Source: Thraustochytrium sp. TN22
Taxonomy: Eukaryota; Sar; Bigyra; Thraustochytrida; Thraustochytriidae
Assembly: GCA_013306675.1 (NCBI GenBank)
Contig: JABLUY010000064.1
Span: forward strand, 1-64,000
Direction of reading: 5' to 3'
Length of the DNA stretch: 64,000 nt
The position numbers were made by a program, and so were the translations under genes. The notes beneath the pieces were generated by a model that was given only the letters and a program-made list of their open reading frames with translations, searched no databases and was not told the DNA's origin. Of this stretch, positions 60,066 through 64,000 are shown piece after piece. Numbering within the stretch: the first letter of the stretch is position 1; the number at the start of each line of letters is the position of its first letter.

Positions 60066-61952
60066 TCAGTCGAGCTTGACAGAGCCAAAGATGGCGCGGA
60101 CAAAGACAAAGGCGGAGAGCATGCCAATGACGCCCGTGAGGAGGAAGAAGGAAAAGGAGATGAGTCCCATGTAGGCGAAGTAGATGACGGTGGCGACGAA
60201 CTTGAGCTCGAGGCGGGTGGAGTAGTAGAGGCAGGAGTATAGGAAAAGGTAGACCGCGGAAGAGCCGGAGGTGAGGAAAGAGCGCCACCACCAGTGGTAG
60301 TCCTCAGAGCAAAGCTGGAAGTAGCAGAGCACAATGGTGATCTCGGCGCAGGTGACAATGAGGATGAGCAGCACGAGCGCGAGGAAGCCGAAGACGTAGT
60401 AGGGCCTCTTGCCCCAGATACTGGAGAGGAGAAAGAAGAGCTCGATGAAGACGGCGCCAAAGGGGAGGATGCCGCCGACGAGGATGGTGATGGCAGGCTT
60501 CATGTAGACGGGCTGCTCTGGAACCTGCCGCGGGATGAGATTGGTGTCGCAGGGGTTCTTGATGGCGTCGCGCTTGAATCCGGCAAAGGAGCCGAGCGCG
60601 CAGAGCGGGATGCTGATGCCAAACCAGAGCACCAGAAGCGCGAACATGGTGGTGAACTTGACGGCACCCGAGGAGCCAGCCTGCCAGATGAAGAGGTTGA
60701 CCACGAAAAAGACCGCGAAGACGATTCCTGGGTAGAGCGTGGCCGTCAGGTAGAGCGACCGGCGCCACTGCTTTCCGCCAAACATCTTGTAGAGGCGCGC
60801 CGACACGTAACCGGCCGGGTAGCCCATGAAGACGAAGAAGAGCAGCATAGCCGTCATGAGGCCGCCTCGGTTGGCAGGGCTGAGGAAGCCGAGCAGCGCG
60901 AAGACCATGAGCACCAAGGTCATGCAGAGGATCTGCACGCCGCTGCCGCAAAAGACGCTCAGCAGCAGGGGCGAGGTGCTGGGCGGCCGGAAGACGTCGC
61001 CGTGTACGAGCTTCCAGCCGAACTCCTCCTGGGCCTCGTCAGCGCCAGGCTCCTCATTATAGCGCGCAATGTCCTTGTGAAGCGTCCGCATCATAATCAT
61101 GGCCACCATGCCCGTCAGGAAGAGTACAATCATGAGCGAGTTGGAGATGGAAAACCAGTGGATCTTGTCGTTGGGCAGGCCGTTGAGGTAGATGTCCCAG
61201 CGCGAGGCCCAAGGCACGTCAGAGGCGTACCACTCCACGTCGTAGGTCCACGTCACCATCTCACCCTCCACCATGATGGTCTGCGCCTTGTCGCTCTGGC
61301 AGTCTACGGCCCCGCCCTCGCGCACATGCTTCACGGACCGCGGGGCCACGATGAAGCCCACCACGCGATAGCCCTCGAAGGAGTCTGGGTTCTCATGAAT
61401 GCGGATCATGAACTTGATATGGTTGTTAATGAGGTACACGTCCTCCTTCTCGCCCGGCAGCTTGTAGCCCAACGGAAAGCCCTCCTCGTACGCCTCCAGC
61501 GAGGAGCTTTCATCGTGCAGCTGTACGGCCAACGGCAGGTTGTCGATGATCCAGTGCACGCGGTACTCGTCCTCGATCTTGCTCTGGAAGTTGCGCACGT
61601 CAGACAGGGCGTACTCCTTGGTGCAGAGCACCTTGCACGACTCCTCCTGCATCATCAACAGCTCGTACCCGGAGCTCTCGATCGTATCGCCGGCCAGCAC
61701 CTCGCCCAGGTTCTCTGGTGCGTTATCGATGTGCTCCGGCTTGCACACCGGCAGCGAGTAGTACTCAAACGGCAGCTGCGTCTTGACCGAGATGAGCTTG
61801 TTCACCTCCACGTCCACCTTCTCGCCCTGCATGAACTGCTTGGGCGCCACGCCCGGCAGGTAGAAGGCATCGGCCCGCGCCGCCAGCCCGCTCACCGCCA
61901 CCGCCGCCGCCGCCGCCGCCGCGGCCGCGCTCCGCGTCCACCGCCGCCCCAT
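60066..61952 (-). CDS. TM9SF: Transmembrane 9 superfamily protein (nonaspanin/EMP70)
   Basis: A 628-residue protein. Residues 1-28 (MGRRWTRSAAAAAAAAAVAV then SGLAARADA) form a signal peptide, followed by FYLPGVAPKQFMQGEKVDVE, the classic start of mature TM9SF proteins. The lumenal domain (about 29-285) carries PFEYYSLPVCKP and ENLGEVLAGDTIESSGYEL. Nine membrane helices follow, with the family's GYPAGYVSARLYKMFGG, FGISIPLCALGSF and EDYHWWWRSFLTSGSSA segments. The C-terminus ends in VKLD, matching the KxD/E motif that keeps these proteins in the Golgi through COPI. Length (628) is normal. The ATG at 61952 is chosen because it starts the signal peptide; upstream in-frame sequence to 62216 is Arg/Ala/Gly-rich. 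The family acts in Golgi/endosomal sorting of membrane proteins. Confidence 0.95.
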   Translation of the reverse strand: MGRRWTRSAAAAAAAAAVAVSGLAARADAFYLPGVAPKQFMQGEKVDVEVNKLISVKTQLPFEYYSLPVCKPEHIDNAPENLGEVLAGDTIESSGYELLMMQEESCKVLCTKEYALSDVRNFQSKIEDEYRVHWIIDNLPLAVQLHDESSSLEAYEEGFPLGYKLPGEKEDVYLINNHIKFMIRIHENPDSFEGYRVVGFIVAPRSVKHVREGGAVDCQSDKAQTIMVEGEMVTWTYDVEWYASDVPWASRWDIYLNGLPNDKIHWFSISNSLMIVLFLTGMVAMIMMRTLHKDIARYNEEPGADEAQEEFGWKLVHGDVFRPPSTSPLLLSVFCGSGVQILCMTLVLMVFALLGFLSPANRGGLMTAMLLFFVFMGYPAGYVSARLYKMFGGKQWRRSLYLTATLYPGIVFAVFFVVNLFIWQAGSSGAVKFTTMFALLVLWFGISIPLCALGSFAGFKRDAIKNPCDTNLIPRQVPEQPVYMKPAITILVGGILPFGAVFIELFFLLSSIWGKRPYYVFGFLALVLLILIVTCAEITIVLCYFQLCSEDYHWWWRSFLTSGSSAVYLFLYSCLYYSTRLELKFVATVIYFAYMGLISFSFFLLTGVIGMLSAFVFVRAIFGSVKLD

Positions 61953-62936
61953 GCTCCGCCGTCGCGTATCCGCGCTGCCTGCCACGTCAGACGCAAGGGC
62001 GTGAGCGAGCGAGTTCCAGGCCTCCTGCTGCCTGCTGCCGGCCGCTGCCTGCCTGCCCGCCCGCCTGCCTGCCTGCCTGCCCGCCGCCGCCGCCGCGCCA
62101 AGCCGCGCAGCCGCCGCCGCCCGAGCCCAAGCCGCCGCGCGCCGCCCGCGGCTGCCGCGCGCGAGACTGCCGCCGCGCCGACGCCAGGCCGGGCGGCCGT
62201 CATCGACTCCCTGCACCCGGCCGCCGCCGCCGGCCCGCGCCGCGGAGAGGAGAGGCGCCGGAGCCCAACCGCCGCGGCTGGGTTTCGCCGAGGCGCCGCC
62301 AAGCCGCCGAGATACCCCGCGTTCGCGGAACGATCCGCGGTGGCGGGCCGCGGCGGGCGCAACCCGGTCCCTGGGGCGGCAGCTACTTACAGTTAGGCCT
62401 GAGTTACTGACAGTGAGCTGTGCCTGACGAGTGACTCGGACAGCTGACTGACACTGACAGTGAGATCAGCTTGCGAGGCGCGTACCTTGGAGCTGGCGCC
62501 TCTCAGGCCTCTCTGAGGTTCTTTGCCACCCACCAGCGTTGATGCAGAGCCCATCTTTTTTTGCCTCTGTGACGGCGATTTGCAGGGAGCGCACGCGGCC
62601 TGACCGCTGAGATCAGCTCTGGCTAACGTTAGTACTTGGAGCTGGGGAAAGTCCATGTTCTGCAGCAGGCGCTTCTCCTGGCAACGCTGATGCCGAGCTT
62701 CTTCCTCAGGCTTTATCTTTTTGGCGGTGATGGCGATCACCTTGGCGGAGCGCAACTCGGCGAAGCGCTTCTTTGAGTCTAAGAGCGCCGCGCTCGGAGC
62801 CTGCCGGCCAGCGGAGCGCGGCGGCGCGCGCGCGCGGAGCAGAGCGAGGCGGAGCAGAGCAGAGCGCAGCGCAGCGGAGCGCGGCGCGGCGCGGCGAGGC
62901 GCGGCGGGAGGCGGGAGGCGGCGCGCGGCGCGCGGC
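61953..62936. promoter_or_regulatory. Divergent intergenic region (TM9SF / helical-repeat protein)
   Basis: 984 bp between two starts. It has GCC/CCG trinucleotide and CCTG/CCCG units on the TM9SF side, an AT-richer central part with CTGACTGACA-type repeats (about 62400-62470), and GGCGC/GAGCG repeats just before the + strand start. Confidence 0.45.
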
Positions 62937-63851
62937 ATGGGCGGCATGGCCGCGCACGGCGGCGGCGGGCTGACGCAGAGGGTCGAGGAGGAGGACGAGC
63001 AGGTGGAGGAGGAGGCGGTGGTCGTCGTGGCGATGAGGGCCGCGCGCATCGAGAAGGAGGGCAGCGAGAGGGCGCTGAGGAGGCTGGTGAGGCGGCGCGT
63101 GGCGAAAGAGGGAGAGGGGGAGGAGCGGGGGCAGGAGCAGGAGGACGGGAGCAAGGCGCTGCTCCAGGCCAAGTGCGTGGCGGCAGGCGAGGTGCGCGTG
63201 GCGAGCTACGAGCGCTTGCGCGAGCTGGCGGACCGAATGCTGGGCGACCGTGAGGCGCTGGCGGCGGGAGGCTTCGAGCGCGTGGCGGCGGTGCGCAACG
63301 CCAGGGGGTGGGACGTGGTGGTGTGCCGGCGGCGGCGTCAGGGCCGCAGGCGCCAGCGGCCGGCGCCGTTCAAGCTGCTCAAGGTCTCCTTGGAGGAGGA
63401 CGGAGGCTTGCGCGCGCTGCGCGGGTGCGACTTGAACTGGTCGAGGCGCGTGCTCTGGCTGCTGGACCTGCGCATCGGGCTCAAGACGGCAAACGCGTAC
63501 ATCTCGACCCTGGGCGGCGGCTTCTTCCTGTGCCGTCAGTTGGACCAGGCCGAGCAGATGGCGCTGCGCCAGCTTCGCGTCGCGCACTGGCTGGGCGACC
63601 CTGTGCTTGCTGCGCAGTGCCGCATTCACCTTGCCTACAACATCATGCAGCGCGGTCGCCTGAGCCTGGCGCGGTGGTGGATCCTGCGCGAGTGGCGCAT
63701 TGCGCACGCCTTGGGCCACGACCTGCTGCGGTCCATGCTCAAGTCCGCCTGGCACTACCGCCGCCAGCTTTTGCGCCACCGCAGCACGCTCTCGCAGCGA
63801 GCACATAGCCGCGTCCATGATGCTTTTGCGCGCCAGCGATTTGTTCATTAG
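62937..63851 (+). CDS. Conserved uncharacterised protein with TPR-like helical region
   Basis: With the ATG at 62937 the protein is 304 residues; the frame is open to 62721, but those residues are Arg/Ala-rich repeats. The first about 100 residues are acidic and basic runs. The C-terminal half looks like paired helices: RRVLWLLDLRIGLKTANAYI, STLGGGFFLCRQLDQAEQMA, LRQLRVAHWLGDPVLAAQCR, IHLAYNIMQRGRLSLARWWI and LREWRIAHALGHDLLRSMLK. Each block of about 35-40 residues has small residues at helix contacts, as in tetratricopeptide-type arrays. The segment around ISTLGGGFFLCRQLD followed by QLRVAHWLGDP gives me the impression of a conserved uncharacterised eukaryotic family, but I cannot name it. 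No function is assigned. Confidence 0.75.
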   Translation: MGGMAAHGGGGLTQRVEEEDEQVEEEAVVVVAMRAARIEKEGSERALRRLVRRRVAKEGEGEERGQEQEDGSKALLQAKCVAAGEVRVASYERLRELADRMLGDREALAAGGFERVAAVRNARGWDVVVCRRRRQGRRRQRPAPFKLLKVSLEEDGGLRALRGCDLNWSRRVLWLLDLRIGLKTANAYISTLGGGFFLCRQLDQAEQMALRQLRVAHWLGDPVLAAQCRIHLAYNIMQRGRLSLARWWILREWRIAHALGHDLLRSMLKSAWHYRRQLLRHRSTLSQRAHSRVHDAFARQRFVH

Positions 63852-63895
63852 CTAGCAAGCTAGCCAGCTAGCTAGCTAGCCAGCGAAGCTAGCTC
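63852..63895. repeat. CTAG-rich tract after the helical-repeat gene
   Basis: Overlapping gctag/ctagc units beginning right at the stop codon at 63851. Confidence 0.8.
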
Positions 63896-63972
63896 TTCGT
63901 TGAGGGAGCGAAGAAAGAGGAAAAGGAGGGAATAGATTCATCAGCATCATCTTTTGTGTCTTCTTCAAGTCA

Positions 63973-64000
63973 TTACAGCACGTCGTCCAGCATGCGGCTG
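63973..64000 (-). CDS. Possible C-terminus of a further - strand gene (partial)
   Basis: A TAA on the - strand at 63975-63973 ends a frame open to the window edge reading SRMLDDVL. The spacing (about 120 bp to the convergent gene's stop) is like the other convergent pairs here. With eight residues this is only a suggestion. Confidence 0.25.

Overview
This is GC-rich nuclear DNA from a protist. The genes are long, unbroken open frames with no intron I can defend. The intergenic stretches are rich in microsatellites, and many proteins carry homopolymer or low-complexity tracts. Gene content fits a heterotrophic stramenopile, most likely a thraustochytrid/labyrinthulid. The pointers are a cytosolic-type homomeric acetyl-CoA carboxylase, two axonemal genes (CYB5D1-like and kinesin-9-like) implying a flagellated stage, a fungal/algal-type homoserine O-acetyltransferase, a heat-shock factor, and a pentameric polyubiquitin carrying Asp16 and Gln28, a combination I associate with stramenopiles. 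The taxonomic call is inference; no rRNA or tRNA gene was seen.

Layout, left to right: the 3' tail of a + strand acidic-tailed gene (3-140); a PHO80-type cyclin with a very long disordered N-terminus (357-2378, -); a gene-poor stretch with an orphan topoisomerase II fragment (4764-5186, -); acetyl-CoA carboxylase (5379-12545, -); an unrecognised multi-pass membrane protein (14790-17132, -); CYB5D1-like (17822-18547, +); an unrecognised 732-residue protein (18786-20984, -) divergent from a kinesin-9-like motor (21382-24228, +); a coiled-coil protein (24414-25640, -) divergent from a 2459-residue FANCM-type helicase (26045-33424, +); homoserine O-acetyltransferase (33621-34952, -); a stand-alone EDR2_C-domain protein (37353-38429, +); heat-shock factor (39211-40338, -) divergent from polyubiquitin (42992-44137, +); a small one-pass membrane protein (44536-44994, +); a 65-bp tandem triplication next to an orphan ORF; a decayed PiggyBac-related element that also carries a PD-(D/E)XK nuclease-like segment (about 45894-47569, -); a 1009-residue repeat protein (47967-50996, -); a NUFIP1-like snoRNP assembly factor (54852-56282, -) divergent from a multi-pass membrane protein (56681-57949, +); tetraspanin (58483-59352, -); TM9SF/nonaspanin (60066-61952, -); a conserved helical-repeat protein (62937-63851, +); and a possible 3' end of another - strand gene at the right edge.

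Most genes are housekeeping: lipid synthesis, methionine synthesis, proteostasis, snoRNP assembly, endomembrane sorting, flagellar motility and genome stability. The most unusual items are the FANCM protein with an inserted Tudor-like/PHD/extended-PHD reader module and a long Gln/Glu/Arg/Leu helix; the nuclease-PiggyBac element; the orphan topoisomerase II catalytic fragment downstream of ACC; and the 1009-residue protein built of two different Gly/Lys/Phe repeat arrays.
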